Source of the DNA: Phocaeicola sartorii JCM 17136 = DSM 21941
Lineage (GTDB): Bacteria > Bacteroidota > Bacteroidia > Bacteroidales > Bacteroidaceae
Reading direction: 5' to 3'
Length of the DNA stretch: 64,000 bases
Assembly: GCF_000614185.1 (NCBI RefSeq)
Contig: NZ_BAKM01000027.1
Span: 19,568-83,567, forward strand
Part shown: positions 47,499 to 55,820 of the stretch, one piece after another
Layout of the letters: every line of letters begins with the position of its first letter
Numbering within the stretch: the first letter of the stretch is position 1
Position numbers and translations under genes: made by a program
Notes under the pieces: model-generated
Told to the model about the DNA's origin: nothing
Seen by the model: only the letters and a program-made list of their open reading frames with translations
Database searches by the model: none

Positions 47499-48470
47499 TT
47501 ATTTTATTTCGCCAACTTTGACAATGATGCTTTGACTTTTCTGTTTTAAGTAATCTCCGTCTGACTGGAAGGAGAAACTTATCTGTTCAAATGCATCTAC
47601 GTCTTCTTGTACTTCGTTGATACTGATACTGACAGTATAGGGAATGTTTTTTTTCCAATGTTCTTTGATTCGTTTTGTTGAGCCATTTAGCAGACATACT
47701 TTTGCCGGATAGTTTTTTCCGTTTTTATCGACAGCTCGTGCCGAGTGCATCTGAATATCTGCACTTTCTTCGGTGTTTGTCATGGTGAAAGTACAAATGA
47801 CCAGACGACCATTGCGCTGTACACTGACAGGGCTGAATGAATAGTTGGTCAGATGGCTATATGAAAGAATTCTGTTTGGAAGAATGCATTTTGTAATAAC
47901 TGGGACGGCAATCGTATCTTTATGCTGTACAGTAAGCTCTTGTTTTACTTCTGTATTTGAAGTGTCTCTTGCTGTTGGAACCATTTGAGGGCATTCTGTT
48001 GTTATATTCATATCTGCTATCACACTGTCTGCTATCACACTGTCTGCTATCACACTGTCTGCTATTACACTGTCTGGAATAATGGTGGGTGTTACAGGTT
48101 GTTGGACTGTATTTTGTTTGGGAACGGAAATTTTTGGTGACATTATTTTTTCTATAATGGGTTTTGCTACATATTTATATATAGGGACAGAAGTGATTGC
48201 AGCGATTGACAGAGTTATGATGAATAAGGCTGCAATCGAAGTCCAGTATTTCTTATAGTCTTGTTTTAGTGAAGAGCGGAGTCCGTCTAGACGTTTATTG
48301 TCATTTTTAATACCGATTTTATGGATGGAATAAATGATATAAGCTACAGCTTTTACTTCTTCATCCATATTTTGGAATGTAGAAATATCTTTCTCGAATG
48401 ATTTTTCTTCTTCTTCGGTAAGTTGTTTAGACAGGTATTTTTCTATTTTGTCGAGTTCTTGGAAATCCAT
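47499..48470 (-). CDS. Anti-sigma-like membrane protein with DSVIA repeat
   Basis: 323 residues. N-terminal charged helix (about 1-65) facing the cytoplasm, a transmembrane segment (77-97), then a linker with four exact-spaced repeats of DSVIA (133-153), and a beta-rich periplasmic domain. It starts 8 bp after the sigma gene stop, the usual place for an anti-sigma factor. The C-terminal domain resembles the units of the four-repeat lipoprotein (strand order and a TNTE/NTK turn). Binding to the sigma factor is inference. Confidence 0.82.
   Translation of the reverse strand: MDFQELDKIEKYLSKQLTEEEEKSFEKDISTFQNMDEEVKAVAYIIYSIHKIGIKNDNKRLDGLRSSLKQDYKKYWTSIAALFIITLSIAAITSVPIYKYVAKPIIEKIMSPKISVPKQNTVQQPVTPTIIPDSVIADSVIADSVIADSVIADMNITTECPQMVPTARDTSNTEVKQELTVQHKDTIAVPVITKCILPNRILSYSHLTNYSFSPVSVQRNGRLVICTFTMTNTEESADIQMHSARAVDKNGKNYPAKVCLLNGSTKRIKEHWKKNIPYTVSISINEVQEDVDAFEQISFSFQSDGDYLKQKSQSIIVKVGEIK
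48013..48072. repeat. Tandem 15-bp repeat inside the anti-sigma-like gene
   Basis: Four copies of TCTGCTATCACACTG, the last with one change. They encode DSVIA repeated. Repeat number could vary by slippage in steps of five residues, without breaking the frame. Confidence 0.9.
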
Positions 48471-48478
48471 GGTTGAGT

Positions 48479-49069
48479 TTATATTAGTCCTTTGTTTCTG
48501 AATTCAATTTCCGCAATTCGTTTTATCTTATTCATGCAACGGTTTTTTTGTGTTTTTGCTACATCTGCATTGGCAAATCCCATACTTTGTGCAATCATAT
48601 CCATTGTAAAATGATCATAATAAAAGCTGAACAGAATCTTTTTGCAGGGCTCTATCAGTTTCTCTACTAAATTGTATATGGTAGTTTTACGTTCTTCTTC
48701 TTGTACATCACTGCCTGCTGTCCAAAAACAGTCAGTCATATCACAATAATTTGTCGTTTCAAGTTCAGGCAAGGATTCAAGGGTGAGATGTTGCTTTCGC
48801 GATAAATCGATAATTTTGTTTTCACCTATTCTGTTGATATAGCTTTGTATGGAACAGGTCAGTTCTGTTAGTTTTCCTATTTTAACATTGTTGTAGAATG
48901 CAAGGATAGCATCATCGTAGATTTCTTCTATGTCAGCAGAACTTATGGAAGGGTATTTTGAGATAAATACCCTCATGAATGTACCTTTACATTCATCATA
49001 AATCGTTTTGAATTCTTTGTTAAAGTTAGCCCCTTCAAATTTTATGAATTTCTTAAATTCCTTTATCAT
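48479..49069 (-). CDS. ECF-type RNA polymerase sigma factor
   Basis: 196 residues from ATG 49069 (a TTG five codons earlier is in frame but less likely). Region 2 has SSADIEEIYDDAILAFYNNV and the adjoining region. Region 4 is a helix-turn-helix with FTMDMIAQSMGFANADVAKTQKNRCMNKIK. It lacks regions 1.1 and 3, as ECF sigma factors do. The downstream membrane protein probably holds it inactive until a signal arrives. It likely drives the two shared promoter-like elements of this locus. Confidence 0.88.
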   Translation of the reverse strand: MIKEFKKFIKFEGANFNKEFKTIYDECKGTFMRVFISKYPSISSADIEEIYDDAILAFYNNVKIGKLTELTCSIQSYINRIGENKIIDLSRKQHLTLESLPELETTNYCDMTDCFWTAGSDVQEEERKTTIYNLVEKLIEPCKKILFSFYYDHFTMDMIAQSMGFANADVAKTQKNRCMNKIKRIAEIEFRNKGLI

Positions 49070-49084
49070 TTCTATACTCCCCAA

Positions 49085-49471
49085 ATAAAAGGCGTTAAGC
49101 TACTGAATGTCATTCTTTGAGGACTTAGCTTCCTACCCATATGACAAACAAGAGCCCACGCCTTTAAGAGTATATGAATTTAGAATACATATACAATCAA
49201 GACGTAAGCGTTGTTCTCTTTGCCTATGGGTATTGAAAGTGGCTAAGTTTCAAAGAAGGCAAATATTATTAACGCTTTACGTAATCGATATTTTAATTTT
49301 GTAGCTCTAGCTACGCTGCAAATGTAGAATTAACATTTTAAAATTCCAAATATTAGGAATCCTTTTTGTTGGAATTAATGGTATGGGATTGGGCCACAGA
49401 TTACACAAGCTTAAATTAAATTCAATTATCAATCTGTGATAACCTGTGTTCTCTGTGGCAAAAAAGAACGC
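49085..49471 (-). other. Intergenic region upstream of the sigma gene
   Basis: 387 bp without a credible gene. A full Bacteroidales promoter (TTTG 49350-49347, 20 bp, TACATTTG 49326-49319) is on the minus strand. GTAGCTCTAGCTAC (49301-49314), a near-perfect palindrome at the likely transcription start, could be an operator. This would make a leader of about 235 nt. Confidence 0.6.
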
Positions 49472-49912
49472 TTACTCTATCTCAGAAATAAGCATCGATA
49501 AATCTTTCTCGGCTACAAAAGAGAGATTATTTAAAATAATCACTTCTCTTGCTCTGTCCGGATTGTCTGTCCGGAAAATCAGGATGCCTTTATTTCCCAA
49601 CAGGAAGGAATACAGATAAGTGATACCTATTTTGGCTTCACTGAAAATGGTGATGGCGTCTGCCGCCCGTCCCGGCTGATTGTCCAGTGTGATGGCGAAC
49701 ACATCGGAGAGCGCCACGGAGATTCCCGCCTCTTTCAGCGTTTCGTATGCGCGTTTGGGCTCCGAGCAGATGATACGGTAAATGCCATACTCCACCGTAT
49801 CGGCGATGGTGGAGGCAATCAGTTGTATGCCTGCCTCTTTCAATAAGTTCAATACTTTCTGTAGTGTCCCCGATTTGTTTTCGATGAAGACGGATAATTG
49901 TTGTATAGTCAT
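49472..49912 (-). CDS. ACT-domain protein
   Basis: 146 residues built of two ACT modules (about 1-70 and 72-145) with QLSVFIENKSGTLQKVLNLL and FAITLDNQPGRAADAITIF. Such proteins bind amino acids and regulate partners. It lies 12 bp downstream of the acyl-CoA ligase gene, a pair found in many anaerobes near aromatic 2-oxoacid metabolism. Confidence 0.88.
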   Translation of the reverse strand: MTIQQLSVFIENKSGTLQKVLNLLKEAGIQLIASTIADTVEYGIYRIICSEPKRAYETLKEAGISVALSDVFAITLDNQPGRAADAITIFSEAKIGITYLYSFLLGNKGILIFRTDNPDRAREVIILNNLSFVAEKDLSMLISEIE

Positions 49913-49924
49913 AAACTTATTTTT

Positions 49925-51222
49925 TTAAAAGGTTTTACGTAAGTCTTTCACACGGACGGCTTTACCTTCTGATTTAGGCAGCGTTCCTTTGGGCACCAGT
50001 TTCACACGCGGTGTAACTAAGATCTCGTCTTTCAGCTGGCGGGTGATTTCCCGGGTCAATGATTGCAGGCGTCCGTAGTCGTCGGTGAACAGCTGGCTCA
50101 ATTCCACTTCTACGGTCATTTCATCATTTGATTCGGCGGTTTCGAGTGTAATCAGATAGTCACTGCCCAATTCCTTGAATTGTAATAAGATCGTTTCAAT
50201 TTGAATGGGGAAGATATTGACACCCTTCAGGATGATCATATCGTCGCTGCGTCCTTTCATTCTGTCCAGACGTTTGTGATGGCGGCCGCAAGGGCATTCA
50301 CCCGGCAGAATACGGGTAAGATCACGGGTACGGTATCTCAATAACGGCATCGCTTCACGGTTGATGGTGGTCAGTACCAGTTCGCCACTTCACCCTCGGG
50401 CACCGGTTCCAGGGTGTCGGGGTTGATAATTTCCACGATATAATAGTCTTCCCATATATGCAATCCGTTTTGTTCCTGACATTCAAAAGCCACACCGGGA
50501 CCGCACATTTCGGACATGCCGAAAGAGTTGTAGGCTTTCACGCCCAGCATATCTTCGATGCGGCGGCGTTGCTCCTCGGAATGAGGTTCCGCCCCTATGA
50601 TCAATGTCCTCAATTTGGTGTCACGACGCGGGTCAATTCCCATTTCCTGCATTACCTCGTACATGCGGGCTGCGTAACTGGGAATGGCGTGCAAAGCGGT
50701 GGTCCCGAAATCGGAGATGAATTTCAATTGGCGTTTGGTGTTTCCGGCAGCAGCGGGTACGGTCAGCATTCCCAGTCTTTCGGCACCGTATTGAAAGCCC
50801 AGTCCGCCGGTGAACATACCATAGCCGGAAGAGTTCTGGAAAATGTCTCCCGGGCGTAATCCCACCATGTAGAGGCATCGGGCTACTGCGTTGGCCCATT
50901 CGTCAAGGTCTTTCTGGGTATGCAGAATGACAGTGGGGTTTCCGGTCGTTCCGCTGGATGAGTGAAGGCGGACTGTTTTTTCCAAAGGTACGGAGGCTAG
51001 TCCGAAAGGATAAGTGTCGCGTAAATCTTGTTTGGTGGTAAACGGGATTTTCTGCAAATCATCCAGTGAACGGATGTCTTCCGGACTCAGATGATTCTCG
51101 GCAAATCGTTGTTTATAGAAAGGAGAATTCATGCAATGACGGACTGTCTTTTGCAGGCGTTCCAATTGCAATCTCTCAATTTCCGGCCGTGTCAGAGTCT
51201 CTAACTCTTTGTGTAAATACAT
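49925..51222 (-). CDS. paaK: Phenylacetate-CoA ligase-type enzyme (one apparent frameshift)
   Basis: Restoring one C on the plus strand near 50386 joins PEGEV to GELVLTTINREAMPLLRYR, giving 432 residues, the family's usual length. The nucleotide-binding loop HSSSGTTGNPTV, the NSFGMSEMCGPGV acyl-AMP motif and the RTRD motif are present. It activates phenylacetate or a related aryl acid to its CoA ester with ATP. It is co-transcribed with the ACT gene. Anaerobes use it in aromatic amino acid metabolism; the substrate here is not proven. Confidence 0.9.
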
Positions 51223-51254
51223 AGCATTTTCTGTTTAGTTGGTTATTAGTCCGA

Positions 51255-51312
51255 CAAAAATAGAAAAAAATATAATGCGGTTGGGAATAAGCTGACAAAA
51301 TATGTATCTTTG
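51255..51312. promoter_or_regulatory. Divergent -7 boxes for the ligase and the DUF3256 gene
   Basis: Minus strand TATTTTTG (51262-51255) and plus strand TATCTTTG (51305-51312). Confidence 0.55.
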
Positions 51313-51335
51313 AAGGATTTTAATTTGAAAATGTG

Positions 51336-51980
51336 ATGAAAAAGACATTCTTTATAATAGGTATGCTGTTGTGTGGGCTGTCATTGTATGCCCAGGATAT
51401 GAAAACTCTCTTTATTGCCATGCCCGATTCGGTGGCTCCTTTATTGACCAAGGTAAACCGGGAGGATTGTGTGGACTTTCTGGCAAGCAATATGAAGGCG
51501 GAAGTGAAAAACCGTTTTGGTAAAGTGTCCGAACTGAAGAGGCTGACGGATGATTATTTGTTCCTGCAAACCACCGGAAGCAGTTCTATGGAAATGAAGC
51601 TGTTGCCCTTGAATGATTCCGTAAAGGTGATTTGTGTCGTGAATACTGTTTGCGGTCCGGCCTGTGATAGTGAGGTTCGTTTTTATAATACGGGCTGGCA
51701 GCAGCTGGCGAAGGAGGATTTTATCCAGCTTCCCTCTGCCGGGGCTTTTTATCTGCCGGTGGATACGCTGGCCGATGAGGCTTATGCCGCGATTAGAGAG
51801 AAGGCGGATATGGAATTGGTGAAAGCCACTTTGTCGGAAGACAAACCGATTATTTCTTTTACTTATACCACTCCGGATTATCTGGCAAAGACGGAACGGG
51901 AAAAATGGGTAGTGTATATCAGGAAAGAACCTGTGGTATATGAATGGAAGGAAGGAAAGTACAGGGATACCTCTTTATAA
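51336..51980 (+). CDS. DUF3256-type secreted protein
   Basis: 214 residues from ATG 51336, with a GTG one codon earlier. A signal peptide ends near ...LSLYAQDM. The sequence DMKTLFIAMPDSVAPLLTKVNREDCVDFLAS is characteristic of the DUF3256 family of Bacteroidales. Function unknown. A strong terminator follows. Confidence 0.85.
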   Translation: MKKTFFIIGMLLCGLSLYAQDMKTLFIAMPDSVAPLLTKVNREDCVDFLASNMKAEVKNRFGKVSELKRLTDDYLFLQTTGSSSMEMKLLPLNDSVKVICVVNTVCGPACDSEVRFYNTGWQQLAKEDFIQLPSAGAFYLPVDTLADEAYAAIREKADMELVKATLSEDKPIISFTYTTPDYLAKTEREKWVVYIRKEPVVYEWKEGKYRDTSL

Positions 51981-51998
51981 TAGAAGCGGATACAGGTG

Positions 51999-52052
51999 TT
52001 TCAAAATAAAAGGCTGCAAACTTTATTGAGTTTGCAGCCTTTTATTTTGAAA
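51999..52052. terminator. Bidirectional terminator between DUF3256 gene and rpmE2
   Basis: A perfect 23-bp stem (51999-52021 with 52030-52052) around an 8-base loop, with A/T-rich ends on both strands. It serves the convergent genes on both sides. Confidence 0.9.
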
Positions 52053-52071
52053 CTTATGGATAAGTTACAAA

Positions 52072-52326
52072 TTACTTTTTCATACGGTTACCGTAGCGGC
52101 TCATGAACTTGTCAACACGACCAGCTGTATCCACCAATTTAGATTTACCGGTGTAGAACGGGTGTGATGTGTTAGAGATTTCCAGTTTTACCAACGGGTA
52201 AGTTTCACCTTCGAATTCGATGGTTTCTTTTGTGTTACAAGTTGAACGTGACAAAAATACATCACCGTTTGACATGTCTTTGAATACTACGGGACGATAG
52301 TTTTCAGGATGAATACCTTTTTTCAT
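52072..52326 (-). CDS. rpmE2: 50S ribosomal protein L31 type B
   Basis: 84 residues. [19 protein letters not shown] and [13 protein letters not shown] are type-B L31 marks. The zinc-binding CxxC pairs of type A are absent. In many bacteria type B replaces type A when zinc is low. Here it may be the main form. A -7 box TATCTTTG is at 52411-52404, and a plus-strand gene follows at 52655. Confidence 0.95.
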   Translation of the reverse strand: MKKGIHPENYRPVVFKDMSNGDVFLSRSTCNTKETIEFEGETYPLVKLEISNTSHPFYTGKSKLVDTAGRVDKFMSRYGNRMKK

Positions 52327-52403
52327 TTCTGTATGTTATTTTATTGTTATTATTTTACTTGTTTGGTAAACAATATTGGGTGTAATGGTCCATTTTCGGA
52401 CTG

Positions 52404-52411
52404 CAAAGATA
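52404..52411 (-). promoter_or_regulatory. -7 box for rpmE2
   Basis: TATCTTTG on the minus strand, with about 75 nt of leader. Confidence 0.5.
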
Positions 52412-52605
52412 CTGCTTTTCTTTGAAATAGAAAAAACTTCGGGCTATTTTTTCTTCTAAAAGCCTTATTTTCTTCTTTTATAGTATTGTAAGGTGGACAT
52501 TACAATATAATCAGTTTGTACGTTTAAGTGAGGAAAATAGTTAATAAAATCATTTTTTATGAGATATTTTTGGTGTGAACTTGCCATAGTTAGCGCATTT
52601 ATGAT

Positions 52606-52613
52606 TACTTTTG
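52606..52613 (+). promoter_or_regulatory. -7 box for the aldolase gene
   Basis: TACTTTTG, 42 bp before ATG 52655. It lies inside a longer open frame starting at 52559, and so fixes the start at 52655. Confidence 0.6.
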
Positions 52614-52654
52614 CGGTGGAATTTAATTCACTAACAATTATAAATATTAGAACA

Positions 52655-53659
52655 ATGGTTAATTACAAAGATTTAGGTCTGGTAAACACTAGAGATATGT
52701 TTGCTAAGGCTATCAAAGGTGGATATGCAATTCCTGCATTCAACTTCAACAATATGGAACAGATGCAGGCTATCATCAAAGCTGCGGTAGAAACAAAATC
52801 TCCGGTTATTTTGCAAGTTTCAAAAGGTGCTCGTCAGTATGCCAACGCTACTTTGTTGCGTTACATGGCTCAGGGTGCTGTGGAATATGCAAAAGAATTA
52901 GGTTGTGCAAAACCTGAAATCGTTCTTCATCTGGACCACGGAGATACTTTCGAAACTTGCAAGAGCTGTATCGACTCAGGTTTCTCTTCTGTAATGATCG
53001 ACGGTTCTCACCTGCCTTACGAGGAAAACGTAGCGTTGACAAAGAAGGTAGTTGAATACGCTCATCAGTTTGATGTAACTGTAGAAGGTGAATTGGGTGT
53101 ATTGGCCGGTGTGGAAGATGAAGTTTCTTCTGACCATCATACTTATACTGATCCTGAAGAAGTAATTGATTTCGCTACTCGTACAGGTTGCGATTCATTG
53201 GCTATCTCTATCGGTACTTCTCACGGTGCATACAAATTCACTCCGGAACAGTGCCACATTGATCCTGCCACAGGTCGCATGGTTCCTCCTCCTTTGGCAT
53301 TCGAAGTGTTGGATGCTGTAATGGAAAAACTTCCGGGATTCCCTATCGTTCTTCACGGTTCTTCATCAGTTCCTCAGGAAGAAGTTGAGACAATCAACCA
53401 GTATGGCGGTGCATTGAAGGCTGCTATCGGTATTCCTGAAGAAGAATTGCGCAAGGCTGCCAAGTCTGCTGTTTGCAAAATCAACATTGACTCAGACTCT
53501 CGTCTGGCTATGACTGCTGCTGTCCGCAAAGTGTTTGCTGAAAAACCGGCTGAATTCGACCCTCGCAAGTACTTGGGCCCGGCTCGTGACAACATGGAAA
53601 AACTGTACAAGCACAAAATTATCAACGTGCTGGGTTCAGACAATAAACTGGCTGAATAA
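52655..53659 (+). CDS. fba: Class II fructose-bisphosphate aldolase
   Basis: 334 residues from MVNYKDLGLVNTRDMF. IVLHLDHGD holds catalytic Asp and a zinc His, and IVLHGSSSVP another zinc His. EGELGVLAGVEDE is typical of the class. It splits fructose 1,6-bisphosphate in glycolysis and works in reverse in gluconeogenesis. Codon use is of the highly expressed type. A strong terminator follows. Confidence 0.96.
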   Translation: MVNYKDLGLVNTRDMFAKAIKGGYAIPAFNFNNMEQMQAIIKAAVETKSPVILQVSKGARQYANATLLRYMAQGAVEYAKELGCAKPEIVLHLDHGDTFETCKSCIDSGFSSVMIDGSHLPYEENVALTKKVVEYAHQFDVTVEGELGVLAGVEDEVSSDHHTYTDPEEVIDFATRTGCDSLAISIGTSHGAYKFTPEQCHIDPATGRMVPPPLAFEVLDAVMEKLPGFPIVLHGSSSVPQEEVETINQYGGALKAAIGIPEEELRKAAKSAVCKINIDSDSRLAMTAAVRKVFAEKPAEFDPRKYLGPARDNMEKLYKHKIINVLGSDNKLAE

Positions 53660-53682
53660 TTAGTTCATCCGATATAAAAAGG

Positions 53683-53718
53683 AAAAGCTGCTTTCTTGAT
53701 GGAAGGCAGCTTTTTTAT
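53683..53718 (+). terminator. Aldolase gene terminator
   Basis: The stem AAAAGCTGCTTTC/GAAGGCAGCTTTTT with one bulge is followed by a T run. Confidence 0.8.
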
Positions 53719-53719
53719 T

Positions 53720-54550
53720 TTAAGACTGATTCCGATATTGGAGGGGGGATTTGCCGGTATGCTTTTTGAAATAGCGGCCAAAAAAAGATTGGTCGGGGAA
53801 AGACAGGTGGTTGGAGATTTCCTGAATGCTCAGGGAGGTGGATTTTAGTAATGCTTTAATCTCAAGAATCACATGCCGGTCGATAATGCTTTTGGCTGTG
53901 TCACCGGATACGTTTTGCACGATTGTGGAAAGATAACGGGGAGTGATGAACAGTTCGGCGGCATAAAAGGAAACTTCTCGTTGGGTGGCGCAATGTTTAT
54001 GGATCAGCTGGATGAAACGTTTGAAGATCTCTTCCTGACGGCTGATTCCTTCGGGTTTCTTTTGGAGAAACAGGTGCTGGGTCTTGTCATAGAAGTCCAG
54101 AATAAAGCTTTGAATGAATTTTTTGAAGATCTGAATGCGGAAACTGTTGTCCCTGTCCTCATAAAGATCTTTCATGGCCAGGCTGAGCCCGATGAATGGT
54201 TGTACACGTTCTTCGGGGATGACAATGCATGGATGCTCTTTCAGGAAATGAAAGAAGGAGGGATCCAGACGTGAGGTGATTTCCCGGAAAAGGGTGTCGG
54301 AGAAGACAATATAGGAAACGGTAAAATCATGGCTGGCATAGGTGCAATTGAAGATACTGCCGGGAAGAAGAAGAAGTTGGGTGTTCTCCGTCACTTCGTA
54401 TGCCTGCAGATCAATTTCTATGTGGGCTTTCCCGCTACGGCAATGGCAAATGGACGCATCTGCCAGCTTTATAATCTGATTGGAACATATATCCATATCA
54501 TCTATCCCGGTGATAAACGGTTCATTTTCTGGTAAACTCAATACTTTCAT
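53720..54550 (-). CDS. AraC-family transcriptional regulator
   Basis: 276 residues. The N-terminal part is a cupin-like sensing domain with few conserved marks. Residues 180-276 form the AraC DNA-binding domain, with two helix-turn-helix motifs: FYAAELFITPRYLSTIVQN, and LSIQEISNHLSFPDQSFFGRYFKKHTGKSP. It is divergent from the RND efflux operon, so it is probably its regulator. The ligand is unknown. Confidence 0.92.
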   Translation of the reverse strand: MKVLSLPENEPFITGIDDMDICSNQIIKLADASICHCRSGKAHIEIDLQAYEVTENTQLLLLPGSIFNCTYASHDFTVSYIVFSDTLFREITSRLDPSFFHFLKEHPCIVIPEERVQPFIGLSLAMKDLYEDRDNSFRIQIFKKFIQSFILDFYDKTQHLFLQKKPEGISRQEEIFKRFIQLIHKHCATQREVSFYAAELFITPRYLSTIVQNVSGDTAKSIIDRHVILEIKALLKSTSLSIQEISNHLSFPDQSFFGRYFKKHTGKSPLQYRNQS

Positions 54551-54665
54551 GTTTGTTTTTATTTTGACGTAAAATTAACTATTTTTTTTGTTATAGCAAG
54601 AAATATGTTCCGAATTTGAACAATGGCGGCTAATAATTGAATGGGTTGGCTTGAGAAATTCCATC

Positions 54666-54673
54666 TACCTTTG
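54666..54673 (+). promoter_or_regulatory. -7 box for the RND efflux operon
   Basis: TACCTTTG, 26 bp before the first start codon. No clear upstream box, which would fit an activated promoter. Confidence 0.5.
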
Positions 54674-54698
54674 CGTCCGAATTTAAAAAGATTGGAAT

Positions 54699-55813
54699 AT
54701 GATGACATTGAACAGAAAATGGATGCGACTAATGGTATTAGTTGGTTGTGCTGCTTTGACAGCCTCGTGTAAACAGGCGCCTGCAGCACAAATGGAGGCG
54801 GAGTATGCGGTATTGAAGGTGTCGCCGTCGGATAAGGTCTTGTTTACCACTTATTCGGCTACCATCCGCGGACGGCAGGATATTGATATTTATCCGCAAG
54901 TTTCCGGTTTCCTGACCAGACTTTGTGTGGAGGAGGGGCAGTCGGTACGTAAGGGACAAATCTTGTTTATGATTGATCAGGTACCTTATAAGGCGGCATT
55001 GGAAACGGCTGTGGCCAATGTGGAATCGGCGAAAGCCGGACTGGCAACAGCTCAGTTGATATACGACAGCAAAAAAGAATTGTTTGCAAAGAAAGTAGTT
55101 TCTGAATTTGATTTGAAGACAGCGGAAAACTCATGCTCACCGCCAAGGCTCAGTTGGCCCAGGCCAAAGCGCAGGAAGTGAGTGCCCGCAATAATCTTTC
55201 GTACACCGAAGTGAAAAGCCCCTCGGACGGGGTGATCGGCACTTTGCCTTACCGGGTAGGTGCATTGGTCAGCGCCGGCCTGCCACAACCGTTGACTACG
55301 GTTTCTGACAATTCGGATATGTATGTCTATTTTTCGATGACTGAAAATCAATTGTTGGCTCTGACCCGTCAGTATGGTTCCAAAGCGGAGGCGTTGAAAA
55401 ATATGCCGGAAGTGGAACTGCAATTGAACGACAAGTCCATGTATGGTGAAAAGGGACGTGTTGAAACCATCAGCGGGGTGGTGGACCGCAATACGGGGAC
55501 CGCAAGCTTGCGTGCCGTATTCCCGAATAAGAATGGATTACTGTATAGCGGAACATCGGGAAATGTGATCCTTCCGGTTACGATGAAAGGAAGTTTGGTT
55601 ATTCCGCAGGCTACAACTTTTGAAATTCAGGATATTACATACGTCTATAAACTGGTGGATGGCAAGGCGCAGTCGGCTCCTGTCAGTGTGACTCGTGTAA
55701 ATGGAGGTCAGGAATATATCGTGAACGATGGATTGAAAGAGGGAGATATCATTGTCGCAGAAGGCGTAGGCTTGCTGCGTGAAGGTACTCCGGTTAAAGT
55801 AAAACAAAACTAA
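54699..55813 (+). CDS. RND efflux periplasmic adaptor lipoprotein (one apparent frameshift)
   Basis: Restoring one base near 55131 joins TAENS to MLTAKAQLAQAKAQ, giving 371 residues, the normal length. Lipobox LTASC. The biotinyl-lipoyl region has IYPQVSGFLTRLCVEEGQSV and NLSYTEVKSPSDGVIG, with a coiled-coil hairpin between. It links the inner-membrane pump to the outer-membrane channel. First gene of the operon, 7 bp before the pump gene. Confidence 0.93.
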
Positions 55814-55820
55814 GAAGAAA

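Noticed and set aside
48013..48072. CRISPR-like repeat array
   Set aside because: The units are contiguous without spacers and encode a peptide repeat in frame.
49107..49304. Possible small plus-strand gene upstream of the sigma factor
   Set aside because: No promoter or family features, Cys- and basic-rich translation typical of chance, and it overlaps the sigma gene leader.
52559..52654. N-terminal extension of the aldolase
   Set aside because: It covers the promoter box at 52606-52613, and the conserved start is at 52655.
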